NCBI RefSeq assembly: GCF_020991365.1
Contig: NZ_JAJLRA010000005.1
Location: forward strand, 248,001-312,000
Direction of reading: 5' to 3'
Length of the DNA stretch: 64,000 nt
Source of the DNA: Streptacidiphilus sp. ASG 303
GTDB lineage: Bacteria > Actinomycetota > Actinomycetes > Streptomycetales > Streptomycetaceae
Shown one piece after another: positions 57,124 through 64,000 of the stretch. The notes beneath the pieces were generated by a model. The model saw only the letters and a program-made list of their open reading frames with translations, was not told the origin of the DNA and did no database searches. The position numbers were made by a program, and so were the translations under genes. Positions within the stretch are counted from its first letter, which is position 1; each line of letters opens with the position of its first letter.

Positions 57124-57163
57124 CGAGGGCCCCGCACCGGACGGATCCGGTGCGGGGCCCTCG
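57124..57163. terminator. Bidirectional terminator between convergent genes
   Basis: A perfect 18 bp stem (57124-57141 with 57146-57163) around a 4 nt loop, between the 56155 gene and clpX. Confidence 0.9.
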
Positions 57164-57164
57164 T

Positions 57165-57206
57165 CGTCGTGCGTCCGCCGTCGTGCGTCCGCCGTCGTGC
57201 GTCCGC
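57165..57206. repeat. 14 bp tandem repeat, three perfect copies
   Basis: CGTCGTGCGTCCGC at 57165, 57179 and 57193, directly between the terminator and the clpX stop. Confidence 0.92.
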
Positions 57207-57221
57207 CGGGGCGGATGCCGG

Positions 57222-58508
57222 TCAGGCGCTCTTCTCGCGCCGCTCGCGCTTGATCATGTCGCGCGGGACCAGCGTCGGGATGGCGTGCTTGGAGACGACG
57301 TCGCCGGTGACGACGACGCGGGCCACGTCCTTGCGGGACGGCACCTCGTACATCACCGACATCAGCACCTCCTCCATGATCGCGCGGAGGCCGCGGGCGC
57401 CGGTGCCGCGCATGATCGCCTGGTCGGCGATGGCCTCCAGCGCGTCGAGGGAGAACTCCAGCTCCACGCCGTCCAGCTCGAAGAGCCTCCGGTACTGCTT
57501 GACCAGGGCGTTCTTCGGCTCGGTGAGGATCTGCAGCAGGGCCTCGCGGTCCAGGTTGTGCACCGAGGTGATGACCGGGAGGCGGCCGATGAACTCGGGG
57601 ATCATCCCGAACTTCACCAGGTCCTCCGGCATGACCTCGCGGAACAGGTCGCTGGAGTCGATCTCGTGCTTGGAGCGGATGGTCGCGCCGAAGCCGATGC
57701 CCTTCTTGCCGGCCCGGCCCTCGATGATCCGCTCCAGGCCCGCGAAGGCGCCGCCCACGATGAACAGCACGTTCGTGGTGTCGATCTGGATGAACTCCTG
57801 GTGCGGGTGCTTGCGGCCGCCCTGCGGGGGCACCGAGGCGGTGGTGCCCTCCAGGATCTTCAGCAGGGCCTGCTGCACGCCCTCGCCGGAGACGTCGCGG
57901 GTGATCGACGGGTTCTCGCTCTTGCGGGCGACCTTGTCGATCTCGTCGATGTAGATGATCCCGGTCTCGGCCTTCTTGACGTCGTAGTCGGCCGCCTGGA
58001 TCAGCTTGAGCAGGATGTTCTCGACGTCCTCGCCGACGTAGCCCGCCTCGGTGAGCGCGGTGGCGTCCGCGATGGCGAACGGCACGTTGAGCATCCGGGC
58101 GAGGGTCTGCGCCAGCAGCGTCTTGCCGGAGCCCGTGGGGCCCAGCAGCAGGATGTTGGACTTGGCCAGCTCGATGCCGTCGTCCCGGCCGCCGCCGGAG
58201 CGGCCGTTCTCGCCCGCCTGCACCCGCTTGTAGTGGTTGTAGACGGCGACCGAGAGCGCCTTCTTCGCGATGTCCTGGCCGACGACGTACTGGTCCAGGA
58301 ACTCGTAGATCTCGCGCGGCTTCGGCAGTTCCTCGAAACGCACCTCGGAGGTCTCGGCGAGCTCCTCCTCGATGATCTCGTTGCAGAGGTCGATGCACTC
58401 GTCGCAGATGTACACGCCGGGACCGGCGATGAGCTTCTTCACCTGCTTCTGTGATTTGCCGCAGAACGAGCACTTGAGCAGGTCGCCACCGTCTCCGATG
58501 CGTGCCAC
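57222..58508 (-). CDS. clpX: ATP-dependent Clp protease ATPase subunit ClpX
   Basis: A AAA+ unfoldase that feeds substrates to ClpP. The 428-residue protein has the N-terminal zinc domain ([27 protein letters not shown]), Walker A GPTGSGKT, Walker [10 protein letters not shown], the pore loop region GYVGED, the ClpP-contacting IGF loop (KGIGFGATI) and sensor 2 ([13 protein letters not shown]). GTG 58508 has AAGGGGAAG upstream. A terminator after clpP2 suggests that clpX has its own promoter in the 273 bp upstream. Confidence 0.97.
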   Translation of the reverse strand: MARIGDGGDLLKCSFCGKSQKQVKKLIAGPGVYICDECIDLCNEIIEEELAETSEVRFEELPKPREIYEFLDQYVVGQDIAKKALSVAVYNHYKRVQAGENGRSGGGRDDGIELAKSNILLLGPTGSGKTLLAQTLARMLNVPFAIADATALTEAGYVGEDVENILLKLIQAADYDVKKAETGIIYIDEIDKVARKSENPSITRDVSGEGVQQALLKILEGTTASVPPQGGRKHPHQEFIQIDTTNVLFIVGGAFAGLERIIEGRAGKKGIGFGATIRSKHEIDSSDLFREVMPEDLVKFGMIPEFIGRLPVITSVHNLDREALLQILTEPKNALVKQYRRLFELDGVELEFSLDALEAIADQAIMRGTGARGLRAIMEEVLMSVMYEVPSRKDVARVVVTGDVVSKHAIPTLVPRDMIKRERREKSA

Positions 58509-58720
58509 GAGGTGCTTCCCCTTCGCCAAAGGCCCCGTGGGGGTCGGAGCCTGGTGCTTGGTATCCGACGGTACTCCGTCGGGCCCGCCGATCGGCCGAC
58601 TTCGGCAGCTTGGCCGTACGCCCTGGGCGAATCCGTGACCGAGGGGGCCGGGGGGTCGGAGGGGAACGGCGGGTGCCACCGGGCGTGTGCACGAGCACCG
58701 CCCTGCTGTCAGATGGTGCC

Positions 58721-58764
58721 AGGCCGCGGCCCCCGCCCGGAAGACGGGGGGTGGGCCGCGGCCT
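58721..58764 (-). terminator. clpP1-clpP2 terminator
   Basis: A 12 bp perfect stem AGGCCGCGGCCC / GGGCCGCGGCCT (58721-58732 with 58753-58764), with C/G-rich pairing inside, 17 bp past the clpP2 stop. Confidence 0.7.
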
Positions 58765-58781
58765 CGCGGCAGCGCATCCGG

Positions 58782-59438
58782 TCAGTCGAGCAGCGAGCTC
58801 TTGCGGGTGGAGATGATCTGGTCGACGAGCCCGTACTCCAGGGTCTCCTCGGCCGTGAGGATCTTGTCCCGCTCGATGTCCTCGCGGATCTGCTCGATCT
58901 CCTTCTTGGAGTGCTTGGCCAGCAGGGTCTCCAGCTGCTCGCGCATCCGGAGGATCTCCTTGGCCTGGATCTCCAGGTCGGAGACCTGGCCGCGGCCGGT
59001 CTCGGTGTAGGGCTGGTGGATCAGCACGCGGGCGTTGGGGAGCGCCATGCGCTTGCCGGGGGTGCCGGCCGCCAGCAGGACGGCGGCGGCGGAGGCGGCC
59101 TGGCCCATGCAGACGGTCGAGATGTCCGGCTTCACGAACTGCATGGTGTCGTAGATCGCGGTCAGCGCGGTGAACGAGCCGCCGGGGCTGTTGATGTACA
59201 CCGAGATGTCGCGGTCCGGGTCCATCGACTCCAGGCAGAGCAGCTGGGCCATGATGTCGTTGGCCGACACGTCGTCGATCTGGGAGCCGAGGAAGATCAC
59301 CCGCTCCTCGAAGAGCTTGGCGTACGGGTCGTACTCCCGGATGCCCTGGGAGGTGCGCTCGACGAAGCGGGGGACGATGTACCGGCCCTCGGCGCGCAGG
59401 CGCTCCTGGGCCTCGCCCATCAGGCTGGGGATGTTCAT
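58782..59438 (-). CDS. clpP2: ClpP protease subunit (ClpP2)
   Basis: A serine peptidase subunit of the Clp core. The 218-residue protein has [25 protein letters not shown], the Ser motif [16 protein letters not shown], the His motif [13 protein letters not shown] and the Asp-containing [25 protein letters not shown]. It lies 68 bp after clpP1; the two form one complex in actinomycetes. ATG 59438. Confidence 0.96.
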   Translation of the reverse strand: MNIPSLMGEAQERLRAEGRYIVPRFVERTSQGIREYDPYAKLFEERVIFLGSQIDDVSANDIMAQLLCLESMDPDRDISVYINSPGGSFTALTAIYDTMQFVKPDISTVCMGQAASAAAVLLAAGTPGKRMALPNARVLIHQPYTETGRGQVSDLEIQAKEILRMREQLETLLAKHSKKEIEQIREDIERDKILTAEETLEYGLVDQIISTRKSSLLD

Positions 59439-59506
59439 GGTTTCTGGGCCTCCGTGTGTGCGGACTGTCGCTGGCGGACTCTCTGGGGGAACGGCTGCCG
59501 GGCGGC

Positions 59507-60145
59507 TCAGGCGCCCGTGCCACCGCCGCCGGGGACGTCCGCGGCGTGGTGCATGACCTCGTCGATGAGGCCGTAGTCCTTCGCCGCCTCCGCGGAGAAC
59601 CAGCGGTCGCGGTCGGAGTCCTTGGTGATCTGCTCCAGCGACTGGCCGGAGTGGAAGGCGATGAGCTCGGCCATCCGGTGCTTGGTGCGGATCAGCTGCT
59701 CGGCCTGGATCCGGATGTCGGTCGCCGAGCCGCCGAGGCCGGCCGAGGGCTGGTGCATCAGGATCTCGGCGTTGGGGAGCGCGAACCGCTTGCCCTTGGC
59801 GCCGGCCGTCAGCAGGAACTGGCCCATGGAGGCCGCCAGGCCCATGGCGATGGTCACCACGTCGTTCTTGATGTACTGCATGGTGTCGTAGATCGCCATG
59901 CCTGCGGTGACCGAGCCGCCCGGACTGTTGATGTAGAGGTAGATGTCCTTTTCCGGGTCGGCGGCAAGGAGCAGAAGCTGGGCGGTGATCTTGTTGGCGA
60001 TGTCGTCGTCGACCGCCTGGCCGAGGAAGATGATGCGCTCGCCGAGCAGACGGTTGTACACCTGGTCGCCGAGGCCGACGCCGGGGATGTCACCGGCGGC
60101 GCGGGGCGCCATGAGGCCCGGGGTCGCGATCTGGGGAGTCGTCAC
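59507..60145 (-). CDS. clpP1: ClpP protease subunit (ClpP1)
   Basis: The partner subunit of the mixed Clp peptidase. The 212-residue protein has [25 protein letters not shown], the Ser motif [16 protein letters not shown], the His motif [15 protein letters not shown] and [26 protein letters not shown] 60145 has AGGTGG upstream. A ClgR-type box lies 125 bp upstream, which fits control of the clpP1-clpP2 operon by ClgR. Confidence 0.96.
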   Translation of the reverse strand: MTTPQIATPGLMAPRAAGDIPGVGLGDQVYNRLLGERIIFLGQAVDDDIANKITAQLLLLAADPEKDIYLYINSPGGSVTAGMAIYDTMQYIKNDVVTIAMGLAASMGQFLLTAGAKGKRFALPNAEILMHQPSAGLGGSATDIRIQAEQLIRTKHRMAELIAFHSGQSLEQITKDSDRDRWFSAEAAKDYGLIDEVMHHAADVPGGGGTGA

Positions 60146-60269
60146 GTAGCCACCTGCTCAGTTGAATCGGACGGCCGGCCGCCCGGCCGTCGCGCGTCTG
60201 CTGTGCTGATTGTTCCTTCTCATGGACCCTAACGCGCGGCCAGGGCCCGGCCATCCCCCACACAGAGCT

Positions 60270-60283
60270 GTTCGCTGTGAGCG
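60270..60283. promoter_or_regulatory. ClgR-type operator upstream of clpP1
   Basis: GTTCGC-TGTGA-GCG matches the known streptomycete ClgR motif GTTCGC-N5-GCG. It lies between tig and clpP1, 125 bp upstream of the clpP1 start. Confidence 0.75.
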
Positions 60284-60368
60284 CAGGCTGCACAGGCTGT
60301 GACGGGCCGCCCGGGCCGGGCCGGCGCGGGCCCGGCGACGGGGCCCCCACCACGGGCGCCGAACGCGC

Positions 60369-60413
60369 GGCAGGCCCGGGTACGGCACGCGGGGTGCCGT
60401 ACCCGGGCCTGCC
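60369..60413 (-). terminator. tig terminator
   Basis: A perfect 20 bp stem (60369-60388 with 60394-60413) around a 5 nt loop, 26 bp past the tig stop. Confidence 0.92.
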
Positions 60414-60438
60414 GGGCGGTTCAGCGGAGGGGGGAGGC

Positions 60439-61842
60439 TCAGGCCTCGTCGCCGGACTGGGCGTCGGCCTTGCCCTCGGCGGCCTCGACCGCCTCGACGG
60501 CGGCCTCGGTCTCCTCCTCGTCGTCCTCGAAGTCGACGACGTTGCCCTCGGTGTCGACGACCTTGGCGGCCTCGACGACCAGCGCCAGCGCCTTGCCGCG
60601 GACGACCTCGCCGACCAGCAGCGGCACCTGGCCGCCCTGGACGACCTGCTGCGCGAACTGGTCCGGGGTGAGGCCGGAGCCGGCGGCGCGGCGGACGAGG
60701 TGCTCGGTGAGCTCCTCCTGGCTGACGGAGAGCTCCTCGTTCGAGGCGATCTGGTCCAGGACGAACTGGGTCTTGATGCCCTTCTTCGCCTGCTCCTCGG
60801 TCTCCTTCTCGAAGTCCTCGAGCGACTTGTCCTGGGTCTTCAGCCAGGTGTCGAGGTCGAGGCCCATCTGCGCCAGCTGGTGGTGCTCCAGGTTGTGCTT
60901 GCGGGTCTCGATCTCGTCCGCGAGCAGCTTCTCCGGGAAGGGCATCTCGACCTTCTCCAGGAGGGCGTCCAGGACACGCTCCTGGGCCTGGGTGGCCTGG
61001 TCGAACTCCTTCATGCGGGCCAGGCGCTTGCGCGAGTCCTCGCGCAGCTCCTCGAGGGTGTCGAACTCGCTCGCCAGCTGGGCGAACTCGTCGTCGAGCT
61101 CGGGGAGCTCCTTCTCCTGGACGGCGGTGACGGTGACCGTGACCTCGGCCTCCTTGCCGGCCTGGGTGCCGCCCTTGAGCTCGGTGGTGAAGGTGGCGGT
61201 GCCGCCGGCCTCCACGCCGATCACGGCGTCGTCGATGCCGTCGAGCAGGCGGCCGGAGCCGATCTCGTACGACACGGCGGTGGCGGTGCCGTCCTCCGGC
61301 ACCTCGCCGTCGACCTTGGCCTCCAGGTCGACGACCACGACGTCGCCCGCGGCGGCGGCGCGCTCGACGGCCTTGACGGAGGAGAAGCGCTCGCGGAGCT
61401 GCTCCAGCGACTTCTCGACGTCCTCGTCGGTGACCTCGACCGGGTCGACGGTGACCTCGATCTCGCCGAACTCGGGGAGGGTGATCTCCGGGCGGATGTC
61501 CACCTCGGCGGTGAACTTCAGGTCGCCGCCGTCACCGAGGTTCTCCACACCGGCGATGTCGGTGATCTCGGGCTGGCCGAGGACCTCGATCTTGCCCTCG
61601 TCGACGGCCTGCGTGTAGAAGCGCGGAAGGGCGTCGTTGACGGCCTCCTCCAGCACCGCGGCACGGCCGAAGCGCTGGTCGATGACGCGAGCCGGGATCT
61701 TGCCCTTGCGGAAACCCGGAACCGTGACCTGCTGGTTGATCTTCTTGTACGCCGCGTCGAGGCTGGGCTTGAGCTCCTCGAAGGGCACCTCGACGGTGAG
61801 TCGAACCCGGGTCGGGTTCAGAGTCTCCACGGCGCTCTTCAC
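60439..61842 (-). CDS. tig: Trigger factor chaperone
   Basis: A ribosome-bound chaperone and prolyl isomerase. The 467-residue protein has the ribosome-binding signature [19 protein letters not shown] in its N-domain. The PPIase domain follows ([46 protein letters not shown]), then the C-terminal arms and an acidic end. GTG 61842 has AGGAG upstream. Transcribed towards clpP1, but separated from it by a strong terminator. Confidence 0.97.
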   Translation of the reverse strand: MKSAVETLNPTRVRLTVEVPFEELKPSLDAAYKKINQQVTVPGFRKGKIPARVIDQRFGRAAVLEEAVNDALPRFYTQAVDEGKIEVLGQPEITDIAGVENLGDGGDLKFTAEVDIRPEITLPEFGEIEVTVDPVEVTDEDVEKSLEQLRERFSSVKAVERAAAAGDVVVVDLEAKVDGEVPEDGTATAVSYEIGSGRLLDGIDDAVIGVEAGGTATFTTELKGGTQAGKEAEVTVTVTAVQEKELPELDDEFAQLASEFDTLEELREDSRKRLARMKEFDQATQAQERVLDALLEKVEMPFPEKLLADEIETRKHNLEHHQLAQMGLDLDTWLKTQDKSLEDFEKETEEQAKKGIKTQFVLDQIASNEELSVSQEELTEHLVRRAAGSGLTPDQFAQQVVQGGQVPLLVGEVVRGKALALVVEAAKVVDTEGNVVDFEDDEEETEAAVEAVEAAEGKADAQSGDEA

Positions 61843-62138
61843 GGTTGGGTCTCCTTGGGGCTTTGCGGTCGGTTTGTCCGCCGGGCGGGGCCTGGTGGGG
61901 GCTGGGCGGCCGGCGAGACGGGTGATGGGCCACATGGAGCGGCATCTCCCGCAGGATGGACGGTGAGCGTGCTCCTCGCCCTCGGACGGCCGAACGGTGA
62001 GCATGCCACACGAGCGGTCTCCAGCGGTCCATCCTACCGGTACCACAAAGCAGGATGGACGGGGACAGCGGACCGCGTGAGCAGGGCGGAGCCCGCGGCG
62101 AGGGCGGACGGCTCCGGCGGTCGCCGGAACGGACGCAC
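61843..62138. other. tig upstream spacer
   Basis: About 296 bp without a gene. On the minus strand a TAGGAT (62031-62036), about 190 bp upstream of tig, is a possible -10 box. Nothing else was recognised. Confidence 0.4.
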
Positions 62139-62172
62139 GAGGGCCCCCGCCCGGGGACGGACGGGGGCCCTC
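62139..62172 (-). terminator. tRNA-Pro terminator
   Basis: An 11 bp perfect stem GAGGGCCCCCG / CGGGGGCCCTC (62139-62149 with 62162-62172), 9 bp past the tRNA-Pro 3' end. Confidence 0.8.
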
Positions 62173-62180
62173 ACTCGCTG

Positions 62181-62254
62181 TCGGGGTGACCGGATTTGAA
62201 CCGACGACCTTCCGCTCCCAAAGCGGACGCGCTACCAACCTGCGCCACACCCCG
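62181..62254 (-). tRNA. tRNA-Pro (TGG)
   Basis: 74 nt cloverleaf. Acceptor CGGGGTG / CACCCCG, discriminator A. Anticodon arm TCCGC-TTTGGGA-GCGGA with anticodon TGG (codon CCA). CCA is not encoded. Confidence 0.96.
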
Positions 62255-62340
62255 TCGCAACGACACGTAGCGTACAGGCTCACCTGGGCCGTTCCGCAGG
62301 ATTAACGGGATGCCGCCCGGACGGCCGCGCGCGGGCCGCG

Positions 62341-62369
62341 TGCAATCGCCCGACCCGACCGGGTAGGCT
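62341..62369 (+). promoter_or_regulatory. Candidate tRNA-Gly promoter
   Basis: TAGGCT at 62364-62369 with TGCAAT 17 bp upstream, about 60 bp before the tRNA. Confidence 0.4.
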
Positions 62370-62428
62370 GGGCCCGCCCCGGGTCGGCACCGGCCGCGGG
62401 GCGCCTGTGCGCACCCGGGTGTGCACGT

Positions 62429-62499
62429 GCGGGCGTAGCTCAATGGTAGAGCCCCAGTCTTCCAAACTGGCTACGCGGGTTCGATTCCCGTCGCCCGCT
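62429..62499 (+). tRNA. tRNA-Gly (TCC), likely attachment site of the adjacent element
   Basis: 71 nt cloverleaf. Acceptor GCGGGCG / CGCCCGC, discriminator T. Anticodon arm CCAGT-CTTCCAA-ACTGG with anticodon TCC (codon GGA). The integrase gene ends only 67 bp past its 3' end, pointing at the tRNA. The attachment core is therefore probably the T-arm and 3' end of this tRNA, and the gene remains intact. Confidence 0.96.
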
Positions 62500-62506
62500 C
62501 CGACAG

Positions 62507-62549
62507 CAGGGCCCCAGGTCAGCGGCATGCCAGCCGACCCGGGGCCCTG
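62507..62549. terminator. Terminator between tRNA-Gly and the integrase
   Basis: CAGGGCCCC / GGGGCCCTG (62507-62515 with 62541-62549) form a 9 bp stem between the convergent tRNA-Gly and int genes. Confidence 0.65.
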
Positions 62550-62565
62550 TCGCGTACCGGGCCGG

Positions 62566-63720
62566 TCAGCCCGGCGTGCCCGTGCCGTGCCCGTCCGGCG
62601 CGGGGAGAGGCCGGCCGCCGGAGGTGCGGGCGCGGGTCACCAGGTCGCTCACCGACTGGGCGATCAGGCGCTCCCGCTCGGCGGTGGCGTGCTGGTAGAT
62701 CAGCGCCGCTCTGGCGGTGCTGTGGCCCATCCGCGCCATCAGCTCCTTGGTGCTGGCGCCGGTGGAGGCCGCCAGGGTGTTCCCGGTGTGCCGCAGGTCG
62801 TGGAAGCGCAGCCCCGAGACGCCCGCCCGGGCGCAGGCCGCGTGCCAGAGCCGGTTGAAGTGGTTCCGGCGCGGCGTGGTGCCCTTCGCGCCCACGAACA
62901 CCCGCCCGTCGGGGCCCGGTTCGGCGAAGCGTTCGAGGTGGCGCCGGAGGTCGGCGGCGATGACCTCCGGGAGCCCCACCGTGCGCACGCCCGCATCGCT
63001 CTTGGGCTGCTTGTGGATCCGCTGGCCGTTCCTCAGCTCGGCGACCGCCTGGCGCACCCGCACGGCTCCCCCGTCCAGGTCGACGTCACGGCGGCGGAGC
63101 GCGACAAGCTCACCCCAGCGCAGCCCCAGGAAGGCTGCGAGGAGGACCAGGGCCCGGTACCACTCCTGCACGGCGTCGGCGACGGCGAACACCTCCCCCA
63201 CCGTCGCGATCGGGCGCTCCGGGGTGCTCTCCTTGCTGCCGCCCTTGATCTGGCAGGGATTCCGACGGATCAACCGGTCCTCCACCGCCGTGGCGAACAC
63301 GGCGCGCATCAGCGCGTACGCCTTGGCGACGGTCGAGGGGCCGACCCCTTCGGCGAGTCGGGCCGCCCGCCAGGCCCGGACGCCGGCGGGGGTCACGTCG
63401 GCGACCGCGACCGTGCCGAAGGTCGGGGCGAGGTGCAGGCGCAGCAGCGACTCGTACAGCTCGACCGTCCTGTGGCTCAGTCCGCGCTCCGCGATCCACG
63501 CCCGGGCGAAGTCCCCGAAGGCCGCCTTCCCCGCGTCCGGGTCCGACCAGTCGCCGCGGCGGAGCTCCGTCTGCTTCTCGGCCAGCCAGTCGTCCGCCTC
63601 CCGCTTGGTCCCGAAGGTGCGCGGGGCCGGGCGGTCGACGCCGTCGGGCCCCGGGTACCGGGCCTGGTAGCGCCCGGAGGGCAGCTTGCGCACCCGGCCG
63701 AAGACACGCTTCCCCGCCAT
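62566..63720 (-). CDS. int: Tyrosine site-specific integrase
   Basis: A 384-residue tyrosine recombinase. The N-terminal arm-binding part starts RVFGRVRKLPSGRYQARYPGPDG (AP2-like), then the core-binding SAM-like helices (about 65-160), then the catalytic domain with R201 (GLRWGEL), K240, H307 and R310 (HDLRH), H333 (GHS) and Y342 (IYQHAT). All catalytic residues are present, so it is probably active. ATG 63720 overlaps the xis stop by one base (TGATG). Confidence 0.96.
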   Translation of the reverse strand: MAGKRVFGRVRKLPSGRYQARYPGPDGVDRPAPRTFGTKREADDWLAEKQTELRRGDWSDPDAGKAAFGDFARAWIAERGLSHRTVELYESLLRLHLAPTFGTVAVADVTPAGVRAWRAARLAEGVGPSTVAKAYALMRAVFATAVEDRLIRRNPCQIKGGSKESTPERPIATVGEVFAVADAVQEWYRALVLLAAFLGLRWGELVALRRRDVDLDGGAVRVRQAVAELRNGQRIHKQPKSDAGVRTVGLPEVIAADLRRHLERFAEPGPDGRVFVGAKGTTPRRNHFNRLWHAACARAGVSGLRFHDLRHTGNTLAASTGASTKELMARMGHSTARAALIYQHATAERERLIAQSVSDLVTRARTSGGRPLPAPDGHGTGTPG

Positions 63721-63929
63721 CAGGACGCCACCGCCAGACGAGTCGTACGACGCCCGGCCGGGTGGACGGTGTGGGCTGCGACGAAGTCGGCGAGGGCCGC
63801 TTCGGGGATGCGGACGTGGCGGCCGACCCTGACGAAGGTGATCCGGCGCTCCTCGATCAGGCGGCGCGGGAAGCGCTCGGTGGTGCCGAGGCGTTCGGCG
63901 GCCTCGGCGACGGTCAGCAGGCGATCCAT
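63720..63929 (-). CDS. xis: Excisionase (helix-turn-helix)
   Basis: A 69-residue protein of the excisionase/MerR-like helix-turn-helix type: LLTVAEAAERLGTTERFPRRLIEERRITFVRVGRHVRIPEAALADFVAAH. It guides the integrase to excise the element. ATG 63929 has GAGGAGGAGG just upstream. Coupled to int. Confidence 0.92.
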   Translation of the reverse strand: MDRLLTVAEAAERLGTTERFPRRLIEERRITFVRVGRHVRIPEAALADFVAAHTVHPAGRRTTRLAVAS

Positions 63930-63946
63930 GCGGCGTCCTCCTCCTC

Positions 63947-64000
63947 TCAGGCCAGCACGTGGGGCAGCTCCTCTCTCGCGGTGTCGCGGTTGGTCTTCCT
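63947..64000 (-). CDS. C-terminal end of a further element gene
   Basis: The last 17 codons of an open frame (RKTNRDTAREELPHVLA, stop at 63947) directly upstream of the xis ribosome binding site. In elements of this type the gene before xis is often a replication initiator, but 17 residues cannot show that. Confidence 0.5.
   Translation of the reverse strand, partial: RKTNRDTAREELPHVLA

Larger units (their letters stand above)
62500..64000. mobile_element. Edge of an integrative element at tRNA-Gly
   Basis: The tRNA-Gly 3' end is followed at once by a tyrosine integrase gene reading towards the tRNA, an overlapping excisionase gene, and the tail of one more gene on the same strand. This is the arrangement of actinomycete integrative and conjugative elements and of some prophages. 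The element runs off the right edge, so its type, second attachment site and cargo are not visible. Confidence 0.8.

Noticed and set aside
54877-59523. 1548-codon minus-strand frame over clpX, clpP2 and flanking genes
   Set aside because: Out of frame with clpX and clpP2 and antisense to two good plus-strand genes; Arg/Gly/Pro-rich shadow.

Overview
The window is high-GC chromosomal DNA from an actinomycete, most likely a Streptomyces or close relative. Most genes are typical of the family. Start codons are often GTG, and spacers carry long perfect hairpins. Gene order is the conserved streptomycete core: lepA / rpsT / holA, comEC-comEA, leuS, rsfS-nadD, proBA, obgE-rpmA-rplU-rne, mreBCD-mrdA-rodA, ndk, folC-valS, clpXP and tig. 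Nearly all of this lies on the minus strand and is read from right to left.

Layout. 1-6.4 kb: lepA (cut by the left edge), a DoxX-like membrane protein, an ABM-domain protein, rpsT, holA, a small RraB-like protein, and a divergent AhpD-like / MarR pair sharing a strong palindrome. 6.7-12.3 kb: comEC, comEA, a DegV protein and a membrane-anchored coiled-coil protein. 12.6-15.7 kb: leuS, preceded by what looks like a complete Leu-leader-peptide attenuator. 16.2-19.5 kb: a translationally coupled plus-strand pair, a ferric-reductase-like di-heme membrane protein and a NuoF-like flavoprotein fused to a ferredoxin. 19.6-20.0 kb: three tRNA-Ala(GGC) genes. 20.2-24.0 kb: a histidine phosphatase (probable CTG start), rsfS, an LCP/LytR_C envelope protein and nadD. 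24.1-28.3 kb: two tiny membrane proteins, an M48 peptidase and two related membrane proteins. 28.6-34.2 kb: proA, a hypothetical gene, proB, obgE, rpmA and rplU. 34.5-41.1 kb: a large RNase E/G and two radical-SAM-family genes. 41.3-49.3 kb: a CYTH-CHAD protein, then the elongation cluster rodA, mrdA, mreD, mreC and mreB. 49.7-54.9 kb: ndk, a DUF4233 gene, folC and valS. 55.1-57.1 kb: two plus-strand membrane proteins. 57.2-61.8 kb: clpX, clpP2, clpP1 (with a ClgR-type box upstream) and tig. 62.2-64 kb: tRNA-Pro, tRNA-Gly and the edge of an integrative element (tyrosine integrase, excisionase, and the tail of one more gene) next to the tRNA-Gly.

The genes form functional blocks: translation and tRNA charging, cell-wall elongation, protein quality control, proline synthesis and a DNA-uptake-type pair. 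I see no clear novel defence or biosynthetic system. The least ordinary items are the redox membrane pair at 16.2-19.5 kb, the leuS attenuator with a leaderless leader ORF, a set of TANNNT -10 boxes placed for leaderless mRNAs, the MarR/AhpD operator, palindrome clusters upstream of leuS and rne, recurring 14-19 bp intergenic tandem repeats, and the tRNA-Gly element boundary. All calls come from reading the sequence; no search was run.
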